Part shown: piece after piece, positions 29,846 to 42,687 of the stretch
Numbering within the stretch: position 1 is the stretch's first letter
Layout: each line of letters opens with the position of its first letter
Notes under the pieces: generated by a model
Seen by the model: only the letters and a program-made list of their open reading frames with translations
Told to the model about the DNA's origin: nothing
Database searches by the model: none
Program-made: the position numbers and the translations under genes
Origin: Sipunculus nudus
Taxonomy: Eukaryota > Annelida > Sipuncula > Golfingiida > Sipunculidae
Length of the DNA stretch: 64,000 bases
Direction of reading: 5' to 3'
Assembly (NCBI GenBank): GCA_026874595.1
Contig: CM049316.1
Location: forward strand, 71,577,176-71,641,175

Positions 29846-32800
29846 AGAGACGTGTCCCTGCTAAGATTCCTGTAGAATTGGTAGGCAATGTCGACCAGGT
29901 AAAGCTCATAGCCAATGGTAATTCCTCTACTGGGTTACTTGACTCTGGTTCGGCCATTTCCACGGTTGCCGAGTGGTTTTATAACAAACACCTAGCTTCT
30001 TGTTCTATATTGCCTGTGGACCAGGTATTGGAGATTGAGGTAGCTGGTGGCGGTAGGCTAGACTATTTAGGTATTGTTGAGTTGGATCTTAACTTTCCAT
30101 CGGTTTTGAAGGATACAGTTTTCCCCACTCCAGTCCTCCTAGTCAAGAACACTAGCTTCAATCTAAATACCCCCTTTGTAATTGGCCAAAACATTATCAA
30201 GCCGTGCGTCAGACACCTAAGGGCACTCAAGGGACCCAGATTTATCCAAACAGCTGGCTTATCTGATCCCTGGCGTTTAGCGTGTAGAAACAATTGTCTC
30301 TTTAACGGTTCTACTTCCAAACCTCTCGGGAGGGTGTTTAGCAATAAACAAGTCCTTGTACCACCCAATCATAGCTACTTCATACCAGGGGTAACAAGAA
30401 CATGTACGTTTGGTAAAACCACTATTGTGACTGAGCCTGAGGGTCAGCTACCCGCAGGACTGGTGTTAGACCCAATTTTTATGGAAGTTAACTTGAGGAA
30501 CAAAACCAGTAAACGGGTTGACGTTAAAGTTTCTAATTTGACCTCCAGCCCAATTACCGTTCCGGCAAAAGCCTTACTTTGTTCCCTCCAGGTGGCCTCG
30601 GTCATACCTTCATTCAGTCAGAGTACAAGCCCTGCAGGTGTACTAGACCAATTTAACATCGGTACCTCATTGTCTGAGAAAGAGCGTCACAAAGTTTTAA
30701 GTCTTTTAAATACTTGGACCTCTATCTTTTCTATTGATGAAATAGACATCGGCAAGACCGATATGATAAAACACCGGATAGTCTTAACAGATGAAACGCC
30801 CTTCAGAGAGTCGTATCGACGAATTCCTCCTAATCTTTATGAAGAAGTTAGGTGTCATCTTAATGAAATGCTCGAGGCAGGTGTCATTCGTGAAAGTTCG
30901 AGTCCATTCGCGTCAGCAATAGTCCTCGTCCGTAAGCCTGATGGTAAACTAAGATTTTGCGTGGACTATCGGAAGCTGAATGCCCGTACTGTCCGTGATG
31001 CGCATTCTCTGCCTCGCATCGATGACACTTTAGATTCACTTGTAGGCAGTAAATTCTTTTCCTCTCTTGACCTCAAAGCCGGGTACTGGCAAGTGGAGGT
31101 GGAGGAAGAAGACAAGCATAAGACCGCATTTACAGCCGGTCCTTTAGGGTTTTTCGAGTTTAATACGATGCCCTTCGGTCTGGTGAACGCGCCAGCCGTC
31201 TTCCAGCGCTTAATGCAGAAAACTATGGGTGATTTGCATTTATCACAATGTCTCCTTTATTTGGATGACATCATAGTCTATAGCTCAACTTTTGAGGAGC
31301 ATCTTGAACGACTGGAGGCTGTATTTCAACGCCTCAAAAATGCTGGTTTAAAGCTAAAACCGAGCAAGTGTCATTTCTTTCAGACAAAAGTCAGTTATCT
31401 AGGCCATGTGGTTTCAGCTGATGGCATCCACGCAGACCCTGCCAAGGTAGATGCAGTAAAACATTGACAGAGGTTAGACGGTTCCTAGGTTTCGCTAGTT
31501 TTTACCGCAAGTTTATCCCTCATTTTGCCCAAGTAGCACGCCCCCTCCATGACCTCCTGAAGGGAGTCTCGCCCAAAAAGAAAGGTAAACCTGGTAAGTA
31601 CACACCTAAAGCCACATCCATTACATGGGGTACACAATAACAGGAGGCATTTGATAAGATTAAAAACTTATTGTGCCAAACCCCTGTATTGGCGTTTGCC
31701 AATTTTACTAAGCCATTTGTCCTGCACACGGACGCCAGCAAATCAGGTCTAGGTGCTATCCTATATCAGGAACAAGAGGGTAAACTACATCCCATTGCCT
31801 ACGCCAGCCGAAGCCTTAGACCCTCAGAAGCTAATTATCCAGCCCACAAGCTAGAATTTCTGGCTTTAAAGTGGGCTGTCACAGAGAAATTTAAAGACTA
31901 TCTTTATGGTGGCACATTTACTGTCAGAACTGACAATAACCCATTGTGTTATGTCCTTTCTTCAGCCAGGCTTGATGCCACAGGACAGCGGTGGATTGCT
32001 GAACTGGCAAACTTCAATTTTGATATTAAATACCGCTCAGGTCAGGTTAACATAGATGCTGATGCGTTATCAAGGTCCCCTGGTCAGGAGATAGTCCATC
32101 TCTCCACCGAAACCGTAAATGCTATCTGTAACTACCAATTGCCTTATTTTATTGGCTTACAACACACACCTGCACCTGCTGATCAGTGCTCTTGTTCAGA
32201 CAACCTTCCACAGACCCCAATTAATATCAGAGACAAACAACTTGAAGACCCCATCCTCAAACAAATAATTCAAAGCTTAGAAGCAGGACATCAACCGAAA
32301 ATAACCAGGAAACCATCACCGGATTCCAACTGGCGTATATACCAGAGTCGAGCTAAGCAATTTGTTTTACAGCAGAATATACTATGTCGCAAGAGAACCG
32401 TAAATCATCAGCTAACATACCAGGTCGTACTGCCTGAATCTCTGCGTAGTGTAGCTCTCCATGGTTTACATGACCTAATGGGGCACATGGGCCAAACCAG
32501 AACTACTAAACTAGTCCAGGATCGGTATTTCTGGCCAAAAATGTCAAAAGACATTATCCAATACGTTCCTTGCTGTCCAAGATGTGTCAGGAGAAAGACA
32601 CCTACCAATCAAAGGGCTCCCCTTATCAATATCTCTTCCACTGCACCTTTGGAGTTACTTTGTGTAGATTTCTTATCAGTAGAACCTTGCAAAGGTAACA
32701 TAGAAAACATCCTTGTAGTGACAGATCATTTCACAAAATATGCCAGGGCTTTTCCCTGTAAAACTCAACAGGCCAAACCGACAGCCCAATTATTATTTGA

Positions 32801-34022
32801 TCAATTTATATGCCACTATGGTTTTCCCCAGAGAATATTATCTGATCAAGGCAGAAATTTCGAGAGCAAACTGATCAAGGAACTATGTAGTTTAGCTGGA
32901 ATTTCCAAGTGTCGAACTACCCCTTGTCATCCAATGGGGAATGGTCAGTGCGAGCGTTTTAACCGCACTCTCCTGAATATGCTCGGCTGCTTAGAGCCAG
33001 AAGGTAAATCCAATTGGAAAATACACCTAAATGCTCTGACCCATGCTTATAATTGCACACAACATGAGACAACCGGGTTCTCCCCCTTCTTTCTCATGTA
33101 TGGTCGCCATCCCAAACTGCCAATAGACATAATTCTGGGTTTAGATCAAGAGGATAAGCAAGCAGCCACAGATTACTCAAAATATGTGCAGTCCTTAGCG
33201 GATAATCTATCAGATGCTTATAAAATGGCACAGAACAACTCTTCTTTGGCCCAGCAACGCCATAAAATGCGCTATGATCGTAAGATTAAAGGCACGTCCC
33301 TTCAAGTGGGAGACAAAGTCTTAGTCCGTAACCTCCATGTAACTGGTAAACAAAAACGCGCTGATGTGTGGGAAACTCCTATATACACTGTTGTAGGACA
33401 ACCAAACGGGGATATTCCAGTTTATAGGGTGCAGAGGGAAGGAGCAACGGGTGGCATACGCACGCTTCATCGTAATCTACTTCTCTGTATTAACAATCTC
33501 CCCCTTAATCCCCCAGTTACTGACTCTAATGCATCAAAATGTACCCAAAAGCAAAAACCTGATCACAAAATAGTTGATGTAGAATCCTCCAGTGATATTG
33601 AAAGTCCGGATGAGGATGCTGATGATTATGTCTTCACTCCATTGTCAGTTCCTGTTAATATTCCTTTGATCCACGTAGATCAGGAAGAAAAGCTCCCACT
33701 TTCCACTCCTAGTTCGGAAATTGCACTTTCCACTTCCAGTCCCGAAGGTGAAGGACCATTCAGTCCCGATTTTCCAGTTCGGGATGCATCACCTGTAAGA
33801 ATAACAGAAACTGATGACAGTGCCATACCAATCCCTGAAGTTTATGAATCTCTAACAGATCTAGTTGAAAATCAAGAATTGAGTGAGGAAACTAATGCAA
33901 ACTTACCACATGTTACTACAGATAATTCCCAATTGGGAGATGATCGCCCCAGGCCCAGGCGATCAGACCGAATAAGACGGCCTCCAACCTGGTTACGGTC
34001 TGGAGATTATGTCCAACATTAA
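29806..34022 (+). pseudogene. pol: pol of copy 4, inactivated
   Basis: The reading frame is intact through protease and the RT YLDD box. It then stops at TGA 31465-31467, because 19 bp present in the other three copies are missing at 31462/31463. The lost segment is bounded by ACA on both sides, as in a microhomology deletion. Downstream, a CAA codon has become TAA (31638-31640), a second independent break before RNase H. The remainder, through integrase and the C-terminal tail, is open to 34022. The copy keeps the Ile44, Pro46, Asn143, Ile301 haplotype of copy 3, and Asp at the position equivalent to 872. It retains Tyr at 461, so the copy 3 RT change arose after the two separated. Confidence 0.95.
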
Positions 34023-34096
34023 TTGGATATAACTTCCTTAGTGAAGCCATGATTTCTTCACATATTTTCCGTTGTCGGGTCGACAACTTCTTCGAA

Positions 34097-34107
34097 CGGG
34101 GGGAGGG
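34097..34107 (+). other. Polypurine tract (copy 4)
   Basis: CGGGGGGAGGG lies immediately before LTR 4. Confidence 0.85.
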
Positions 34108-37050
34108 TGTAACACGGGGTAATATAGCCCCATGTTTTTTTTTCATTTTGTCTTTCATTCCAAAGTGACCGACAAGACAGGTTCCTTTAGGTCAAGGGTC
34201 AACCACCTGGTGCCCTGGCATGGCATGGCATGGCCTGCGTGGCCGGCAAAACCTGTTGTAAGAATATAGTTTTGTCAGGACCGGTTTTCGGTGTTTGGGC
34301 AACGAGGCATGACAGCCCGTAATGACCACGATGGCTTGGGGCAGCCTCGTCAGTTCTGCTCAAACCTTGCTGTTGGCAACCAGCCGACTGATTGCCTGTA
34401 CCTGTATCTTCTTCCAGGTAGGAACCTTATTTTTGTCCCCGTCAGTTATATTCTGAAATGCATGTAAAAATGTATGATTATTTTAGTACTAATAAGAAAC
34501 CCAAACGTTCGTTCTGTCCCAATAGATTTATGGCCCACCATGCATTTCCCATATATTTGCTCATTTATATATAAACCTTCCTGTCTGTTCCATCCGAATA
34601 TATTGTATTTTCTCTGTTGGGTACATTTGTATAGAATATGGTCAACTGCAAAGTATACAGCCTCCAGTCTAGTCTAATTTTCCTGAAATGCCCTATTTCG
34701 GACCAGTAGAACGGCAGACTAGGCACGCCTCTCGTCTAAACTAAACCCCCCCCCCCCAACTTCAAGAATATCTTTGGTGTCCACTTTAGTTGGTACATCG
34801 CCAGTCGTTCACTCCAGGCATTATTTTGGCCGCAAGTAGTACTCTTTAAGTAGTAATAGGGCTAAGATTACTGCCCTATATAAAAAAATAATTAAACTAA
34901 AATACTTTTCATATTTCATACTGCATTTGTATTGAGAAAAGGTAAAATCTTATTTTATCTAAATGCTTCGGTCTAAATCGATGCCGCCACCAGGCCGTTC
35001 AAAGTGAAAGCATTATTTATGCACTCTGTAATCTCCGCTCTTTGCACATGGGATGTATCTTAGATATACATGAAAGGCAGGCAAATTTCTCCCAAAAAAA
35101 TAAATACAATTATTATTAAGGATGGTTCATATAAGTTGTTCTGAATAGCCAATCGGAGCTGCCACTTCAAAAAGTTACTACTAATTAAATATCAGTAAAT
35201 GTTTCATGTAAAATTTCTTCCAAAACATTGATAATTATGAAGATTTAATATGAAGAGTTAACAGCAGCATAAAGCTGTTATCAGACTATTTCATAACTGG
35301 GTAATTATTTAATAACGCAAAAATGCTTACTCTAAAGTAAGCTTAATAGTGGCACACGTTCCCACTTTATTCCCGTGCTAGACGTAAAATCCATGTCGAC
35401 CGTGTATATGAACCCGGGTGCTGGTGCTGCCATCTGGCCGCCTGAGGTAAACTAGTTTCCACAGTCCCACTTAGGCCTGTGCTGCCACCTGGCGTCTCAG
35501 ATGAACTAACCATCAAAACAAACTTCCATACCTTAGAAACGGGACATAATTACAATAAACACGACAGTCATCAATATTATTATTTATTAAGCATTACCAA
35601 GTTTAAGGTATGGATAATAGCATAGACGTGCTGTTCTCCTAACATTTAACCAGACGTGCGTGCTAAACAGTTTCTCATTCAATAGATGAAAAACTTCTTT
35701 TCAATCGATTTTTCTTATAATTTAAGATCGTCGAGGAAAACTTAAAAATACAGCATAATAATATATTATCTTAAAATCATTTTCTGGTATCATCAGATGA
35801 CAGTCAATTTTCAAGAAAGTTCCGAAAACTAACTTACCACACGATTACCGCCATAGCGCTTGGGGACTTTCTCCCAGTTTGCTGTTGCCGTTTGTTTACC
35901 TTCCGCATACAAAATAGTGCATTGTAGAGTCTTGAGTACAGAACCCCGGTCTCTCCTTAGATTTCCGCCTCCAGTCAATTTGTGTAGTTTTTATGCATAT
36001 TCCACTCTTTCACTGTTCAACTTTTCCAGATGTTTATCCTTTTGAACAGATATATATCCTTTTGAACAATCAAATTTTAGTAAGATTCCTCCGCGCTCTG
36101 CATTTCATAATACAAAATACCCGCCTAATTTCAGGTGTTTGATAACCTCAAAACCGTTCGTAAAAGCAGTACTCTGATAAACCTACCATCCATTATTCTA
36201 TCGTGCTAGACCAGGAATTTATTTTATTTGTAAAGTAAATCTTATATTATTATGATCCTCTTAAGTGTCAGGTAGCATCACGATTTGGGGTAGTAGATTA
36301 GAGTAGTATACGCCTTAAATGATTGCATTTAAGAGACACTCTCCTAACACACCCACTATCCAACCTCCACACAAGCACTTGTATTCGTTCTTTTCTCAGC
36401 ATTATAAAGTTTTATTCACACGTAAATATATACCACTTATAGTTGCTCAGTTGTTCTCAATGTAAATCCTTTAATTGTCAAGAAATAGGTTAGTGAACAG
36501 GCCAATGTAAGAATATTGTCCAATGTACGTTGATCAGGTGACATAAACTGATTATCACAGTTATGAGATGGCCACATGCCCATAAACGTATGCATTTAAT
36601 ATGTTAAGTCTGTGGATTTAAGAGAAATATATGTATACGAAATCTGTGTGTAGCTTAAACTTTTTCTTTTCTTTATAGTATATAGAAACAGGATAACAGA
36701 TCATGTTCTTGATTACCCTGATAACCATTATCCACTTCATGGTAGACAGTGTTCTTTACTGTCAATAGTATATAAAAAATATGGTAAATTGTCATGTGGT
36801 TACATTTAAATATCTGGATGTTTATTATTATAATATTTTTGTTATCTTTATAACGTATTCTGTGATAAAAGAGATATTGGCTATGTACAGTATATGAAAT
36901 ATAAGTGTATACTGGGGCAGCCTAGTGAGTTCTGCTCAAACCTTGCTGTTGGCAACCAGCCGACTGATTGCCTGTACCTGTATCTTCTTCCAGAATAAAT
37001 CCTCACCTCGCATCCGTCTTGATTCTTGAACCTGGCCCCACGTTGGGTGC

Positions 37051-37054
<4 letters not shown>
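34108..37054 (+). repeat. LTR 4 (2947 bp), right terminus of the array
   Basis: This is a full-length LTR with the 81-bp pair at 34337-34417 and 36913-36993. It ends GTGCCACA and passes straight into TATATA instead of AAATGGCGCAG, which fixes the LTR boundary. It is grouped with LTR 3 by shared variants. Confidence 0.9.

Positions 37055-37095
<41 letters not shown>
37055..37095. repeat. (TA)n microsatellite flanking the array
   Basis: About 20 TA units follow the LTR terminus directly. This is either the host target site or a tract expanded after insertion. The target-site duplication cannot be checked because the left end is outside the window. Confidence 0.9.
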
Positions 37096-37097
<2 letters not shown>

Positions 37098-37190
37098 TGT
37101 ATTCCGAGGCAACTAATGGATTTGTAACTGTGAATTTTAAGTGTACGTGTTTCATAGCTTCATTCACAATAAGCTGTATCCAGGGTGCTT

Positions 37191-38270
37191 AATTGCTTGG
37201 TACGGCTAACAGGTACTAAAGGGGGCGCATCGTGTTTCTGTTTTGTGCAACTGATCGCGCCCGCTGCAAGTTTACATACTTGTGTACATGTGTATACGCA
37301 AACGGCTTTAAAAATGAAACATTAACATGATACCATAATGTTTTAAGGAGAAGTCACTGTACAACATGTATAATTATCATACCTTGCATTTGAATAGACC
37401 CGTTTTACGTGACCTTAATTAGCCTCCGGTTAGACAGGTTAACTTTGATCATGATGACTAGTGGCCGACCTATATACTAGTATAGGACAAGACACGGGAG
37501 ACTGCGATTCCATTTTAACGCATGATCAACGACAACGCCCTTTGTTATTTTACGAATGAAAATACAAGTTAATTATACCTGGGTATGCGTCTACATCGTC
37601 AATTACTGAATGGTACAAAATCTCTACTGTATGCGTGTGTGCGCGTGTGTGTTTGCAAATTATTGAGCATCCTTGTATATTTACGTACAAGTATACTCAA
37701 AAATGTTTAAAGCTGATTTAGCCCACCTGTATGATAAAACACATTGCATTTGCAATAAATAGTAATCGAAGTATATTATAGAGTTGTGTGTACATATTGT
37801 GTTGTAAGTAACCCATAGAACAGCAGTTTCCTTTTCGACAAAGTGAAACTAGTGAATAACCAAAAATGTCAAAAAAGAGCAACAATTCTAAGATCAGAGT
37901 TTATTAACATTGGCTTGCGTGGAGCAATAAATATTGCAGGGATAAAAATAAGATATTAAACGGAATTAAAATGATAATTAGTGTACACGTTATATCACCT
38001 CGGTTTTCCAAAATACGCTTGCAAGGGCCTGCATTAAACAAATATGTGAAAACAAAGTCTATAAAATCCATTCTGCGGAGATAAAAATCAATTTGTAAAG
38101 GATATTTGAATAACCCACACACACATTGTAGATAATTTATACATGCATTGTTCCCAGGCATTTTGTATTTGATAGTTTATGAGTGACACGAACACACTAG
38201 CGTAGGAACGCAAGGATAATAACTCCACCAATAGACAGTTTTTTGTTCAGTGTTATGCACTCATCATATG

Positions 38271-38275
<5 letters not shown>
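37191..38275. repeat. Duplication A, member 1
   Basis: This is diverged but collinear with 39027-39478 plus 40896-41562. Shared landmarks are GGTACGGCT, ACGTGACCTTAATTA, GAATGGTACA, TTCCTTTTCGACAAAGTGAAACTAG (36 kb side at 37829) and CATTGGCTTGCGTGGAG. No coding potential is recognised. The 95 bp between the (TA)n tract and this block show nothing recognisable. Confidence 0.75.

Positions 38276-38312
<37 letters not shown>
38273..38312. repeat. (TA)n microsatellite
   Basis: An uninterrupted TA tract lies at the end of duplication A member 1. Confidence 0.9.
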
Positions 38313-38316
<4 letters not shown>

Positions 38317-39026
38317 TATAAGGTTAGAATTTATATTATCTGCCTCACCTCCAGGGTGGAGGTACCAATGTAAAAGCGGGGACACTTTGTATACTGTAAG
38401 TTCGATGTCGGTCATTCAAATAATGACAGATTAGTGGCGGGGAAGCAATCCTTTATTGTAGCACCTGACCGACAGAACCCACAAATATAATAATTATAAG
38501 GTCAAGTGTACTAGAAAGTCAACCACCGGAAAGAAACAATATAACGGTGTTCGTCATAATGAGACACGCCTAAATAACTAATGGGCCTTTAATTTGACAC
38601 ATATGGAGACTATTGTGATTTGTTGCAGTTGGCAATCTTAGTAAATTTGTAATTTTGTATGCACCTTGTTATATTATGTAAACACATAATCACAATTACA
38701 GCCGTTTTATGTTACTATATTATTGTGTAACTTTAAGTCCTTTCGTAAATACCCGATGCATACGTTAACTATTACGAAAACCCTTGGGACAAATAAATTA
38801 TAAGAATAGTATATTGCATGCCGAGTGATTGAGTGGTTTGTTTGCCAATACTCCATATAAAAGATATGGTTCGCAGGCACCGCCCGCGTCAATTTTAACC
38901 CCCCCCCGCATATTTTTTTTTTATTTTCGTCTTTCAAGAAGATAAAATATTACAATTTTAATAAGATTTTTACCTGTTATTTTCATGTTTTCCCTGATCA
39001 TATGACAATTTAATCTTGATCTGGGA
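38313..39026. other. Non-coding spacer between duplication A members
   Basis: This is AT-rich. It holds a small hairpin CACCTCCA/TGGAGGT near 38347, a C-tract at 38899 and a T-tract after it. No gene or known element was recognised. Confidence 0.5.
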
Positions 39027-39478
39027 AATTGCGCGGTACGGCTCTCTTATGGTGTGCGCTTGAGCTATGTTTATGTTTTGTGCGAATGAAAGCGCCCGGT
39101 GCAAGCTCATTTCCACATGTGTCAGAATAGCAAACGGTTTTAGAAAGAAACATTGACATATAGCATAATATCAAATGAAGAAAACAATGTTATACATGTA
39201 TGTTCAACATATACCTAGTATGTATATAGGTCTCTTTCACGTGACCTTAATTACGCATAGGTTAGATCGGATATTTTCTATCAGGCAGCCTAGTGTCCGA
39301 GCTATAGGACATTACACGGAGCATTGTTTACCCATATTAATGCACGATCAGCGCAACGCCTTTTAATACTTTACGGATGAAAATAAGAGTTAATTATATA
39401 TTTTGCCTGCATGATATATAGGCGCCTAAATATACATACATATATAAATATATTATTGAATGGTACACAAACTATACT
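39027..39478. repeat. Duplication A, member 2, first part
   Basis: This is collinear with 37191-37620 up to the GAATGGTACA landmark. Collinearity is then interrupted by about 1.4 kb of unrelated sequence. Confidence 0.7.
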
Positions 39479-39603
39479 TTGTGTACCTGGGCCAAGTATC
39501 TGCTGGTAAAACTATGAACTGGGCCTGTCAGTCTTTGTAGACAACAACTCTGTCTTTGGTACTGGTTATGTGCAAAGTCGTTATTTCACATTATTAACAC
39601 TGT

Positions 39604-39625
39604 TGTATATATACTAATATATATA

Positions 39626-39671
<46 letters not shown>
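39604..39671. repeat. (TA)n microsatellite with TATATACTAA units
   Basis: Short TATATACTAA repeats lead into a pure TA tract inside the insertion that splits duplication A member 2. Confidence 0.85.
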
Positions 39672-39672
<1 letters not shown>

Positions 39673-39935
39673 CTCGAAAACCAAATCCATTTTCTATATA
39701 TTATTATTAAAGCCACGGCACATATATAATCAGAAGGCTCATAGCCGCGAAATTCCGATTAACGCAAGGGAAAGTATAGGCAGAAAGGTAGAAAACTTAC
39801 ATTAATTGCAAGTACCTACCTGAGTCGTTGATTTGCATTTGCGTAATCCTCAGAATTATCATAGACTGGAACCTAAATGTTTGCCGCTATTATAACTGCA
39901 GTTTCGGTATACTTGATATAGAGTGCCAGATCATT

Positions 39936-40441
39936 TTAAAGGGACCGAATCACCTATAAAGCATGTTGAGTTGACACGAAAAATAGCTTCTTCCCTTTAA
40001 AATAAATCTGTACCTGCCAAAATATTGTCTTGAAACCGTTTGCTTACTCCTGTAAATGAGTGTTAAAAACAGTGAACCGGGCGCGATCGTAGATGTCAAC
40101 ATAAACACAGTGCGTCGGGCCGTGTGCTGCGCGGAGCCACAACACCTGCCAATCAGGAGATACCCTGACTCACTTGGCTCAAAAAATGTAATACATGTTC
40201 CCGCTGGCTGAAACACCGCGTGTTGCCCCTTTTAATGGGACCTCCGGTCACGCGGCCTTGTTATGGTAAACAGACTGTGTTTACCAACACACAGGGCTAT
40301 AACAAGGTATTAAACAGTCGTATGCGTGGAAATGAGACTGTGTGCTGCAATGGTTTTGCTTGGAAACTTTTGTATAAAGCAAAACTGAACTGATAGTTTG
40401 AAAGAATAGGCATAATATTGCTAATGATTATGTCCCTTTAA
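39936..40441. mobile_element. TTAA-flanked inverted-repeat element (non-autonomous), about 0.5 kb
   Basis: The left end is TTAA then AGGGACCGAATCACCTA. The right end, read on the minus strand, is TTAA then AGGGACATAATCATTA. Imperfect terminal inverted repeats with a TTAA at each end, small size and no transposase fit a MITE using TTAA targets, as piggyBac-type elements do. The superfamily is not proven. An 88-codon open stretch on the minus strand inside it is not recognisable. Confidence 0.6.
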
Positions 40442-40855
40442 CGCACTAGAGACTCAGGTGCATGACATTCTCCGTGAAACAGAGGCAGATCTTCAAGTGT
40501 TAATGTGATGTAACTTACATCGGACATTTTGTATATTTTGTATATTAATCCATTTAAAAATGAGCAGTTCATTACTTTCGTTAATATGTATGACCTTTGC
40601 TAACCTCCCATGGACTGGCTTTTAATTTGTGTTCTTGTGTACTAAATTATTTTTAATGAAAGTTACAAAACACTCCTGTTTTATTCGTTATCACTTTGCT
40701 AATAGTGTTACAATACAAATGTCAAATTAACTAGATATTCGGCGGTCCAGTCGATCATTAAGCGTCCCCTTTCACACGGCAAAATTGAACTTCGCCTAAA
40801 CGTAACTTCGGTTAATTGCAATTTATTTGCTTGACAAAGGCTTCTTGTAAATAAG

Positions 40856-40858
<3 letters not shown>

Positions 40859-40912
<54 letters not shown>
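40859..40912. repeat. (TA)n(TG)n microsatellite
   Basis: A TA tract passes into TG repeats at the right edge of the insertion in duplication A member 2. Confidence 0.9.
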
Positions 40913-41562
40913 GGTGTGTTTGCATATTACTGTGTGTCCTGGTATATTTAAATATATGAACCTGTCTGATTAAGCTCTCCTAATAAAACCTGCACTTTGC
41001 ATCTGCAATAAATAAGTCTCCGAAGTATATCATAGAGCTGTTTGTACATATTGTGTTGTTATAGTAATCCATAGGGCGACAGTTTCCTTTTCGACAAAGT
41101 GAAACTAGCGAATCACCAAAAATGTCTAAAAAGGGCAACAATTCAAAGAGTTTATTAACATTGGCTTGCGTGGAGTTATAAATATTGCAGGGATAAAAGC
41201 AAATATTAAACGGGATTTCTGCAGAAGGAATAAGATAATAGCTGTAGGCCTACACGAATTATTGCAGTTTCCCTGCATGTGCATGCCTGCCTGGACCTTC
41301 ATAAACCCCATATGTTTGAAAACAAACTATTAAAAAAGTATATTAATCCCGAAGGGTCATTGGAATGCAACTGTAACGGACACACTCACACACATTATAG
41401 ATAATTTATACATGCATTGTTCCTAAGCATTCTGTATTTAATAGTTATGAGTGACAGGGAAGCACTAGCGTATTAGAACATTGGGATATAATGACTCCAC
41501 CAAAAGGCAGAATTTTTCTTTGGTTCAGTGTATTATGCACTGATCATGTGGTGTATTATATC
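40896..41562. repeat. Duplication A, member 2, second part
   Basis: This is collinear with 37621-38275: TGCAATAAATA, the CGACAAAGTGAAACTAG block, ATTGGCTTGCGTGGAG and GATAATTTATACATGCATTG all recur in order. It resumes the duplication after the insertion. Confidence 0.75.
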
Positions 41563-41735
41563 ACATGACCGGTTGGCATGGTGACAGTTGGCACGGGATG
41601 AAATGATTGGCTGCCAACAAACATCCCATAATTAATAAACACGCAGACGACATCACAGGTATTCGTGCTTGCCAGGAAGTGAATAAACTCACGTGCTTAC
41701 GATATTGCAATCATCCTGTCTCTCGCCGACTCGAC

Positions 41736-41737
<2 letters not shown>

Positions 41738-41792
<55 letters not shown>

Positions 41793-41820
41793 CTGTGTGT
41801 GTGTGTCTGTGTGTGTGTGT
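41738..41820. repeat. (TA)n(TG)n microsatellite
   Basis: A TA tract is followed by TG repeats with TCTG interruptions. Open frames across it are low-complexity artefacts. Confidence 0.95.
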
Positions 41821-42630
41821 AATTTTCCTGTGGCTTGAACTACAATGGCAACAAAACGTAATAGGAAAAAATAACCACACACATTTATACGGGTATAATT
41901 ACTCTTTTCTATAACCTTGCATATTTTGTTTACAGTAGACGCCGTGGTTTTGAGATTATCTTTGTCACAGGCTGGACTGTTAATAACATGTTAATTATGT
42001 TAATAATGTTAATAATGTTTTCTAAATTAGTATCGTAATAGCTTAATTGGTCTGTAATTATCTAATCATATAGATAAACATATAGGATATAGTTCAGAGA
42101 ACTGAATCCACTAGGAAATACATGAACATTGCTAACTCTTTCATGGGGCATTAACTTTATTTAAATATATACCTAATAAGCTGGCGTTCATTAAAAATCT
42201 GTTAACTGTTACATGCCAAAATTGCGGGAACGTAATTGTTCATTCATCTTAGATAAGCTAATTTTTAAAACTTTCTTCTAACTTCTGTATTGATGCCAGC
42301 TTGATAAAGTCCGCATGTCTAATAATTCACACGATGGTATTTATCAATCACTGCATGAAAATTAAACGTTTTTAATGGATATTTTTTCTTCGTTGTCAAT
42401 TAAAAGCTTTTCTCTTTGAAAATATGTGTAATTGAACCAAAAATAGCCATTACCTAATATTTGCAGGGTGATATATAGGAGAAAATACCAAAATATATAT
42501 ATATATATAGATATATAATAAGATCCTATAAGTATTGATAACTGGGTGTAAGTAAAACCACTGATCTAAAATAACTATTCTTTATCGCCCAGTTATACAA
42601 AAATGACTTCACTATTAAACTCTTGATGTA

Positions 42631-42687
<57 letters not shown>

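Larger units (their letters stand above)
1..37054 (+). mobile_element. Tandem array of at least four Ty3/Gypsy LTR retrotransposon units sharing LTRs
   Basis: The same sequence block, beginning CATCTGTAGGGGTATAG, recurs at 1, 9486, 18973 and 28457, in one orientation. Each unit is an internal region (PBS, leader, gag, pol, PPT) followed by one 2.95-kb LTR. No second LTR or host DNA lies between units, so each LTR serves as the 3' LTR of one unit and the 5' LTR of the next. Copies differ by scattered substitutions and small indels, so they are real variants rather than one sequence duplicated in assembly. The right end coincides with the LTR terminus (GTGCCACA) and meets a (TA)n tract. The left end lies outside the window. 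Unequal crossing-over between LTRs, or integration of concatemers of one-LTR circles, would give this layout (inference). Confidence 0.95.

Noticed and set aside
1-37054. CRISPR-like or satellite interpretation of the repeats
   Set aside because: The repeat unit is a complete LTR retrotransposon with coding motifs, PBS and PPT, which fully explains the periodicity.
41607-41914. Open frames rich in Ile-Tyr and Cys-Val
   Set aside because: These are translations of (TA)n and (TG)n microsatellite DNA.
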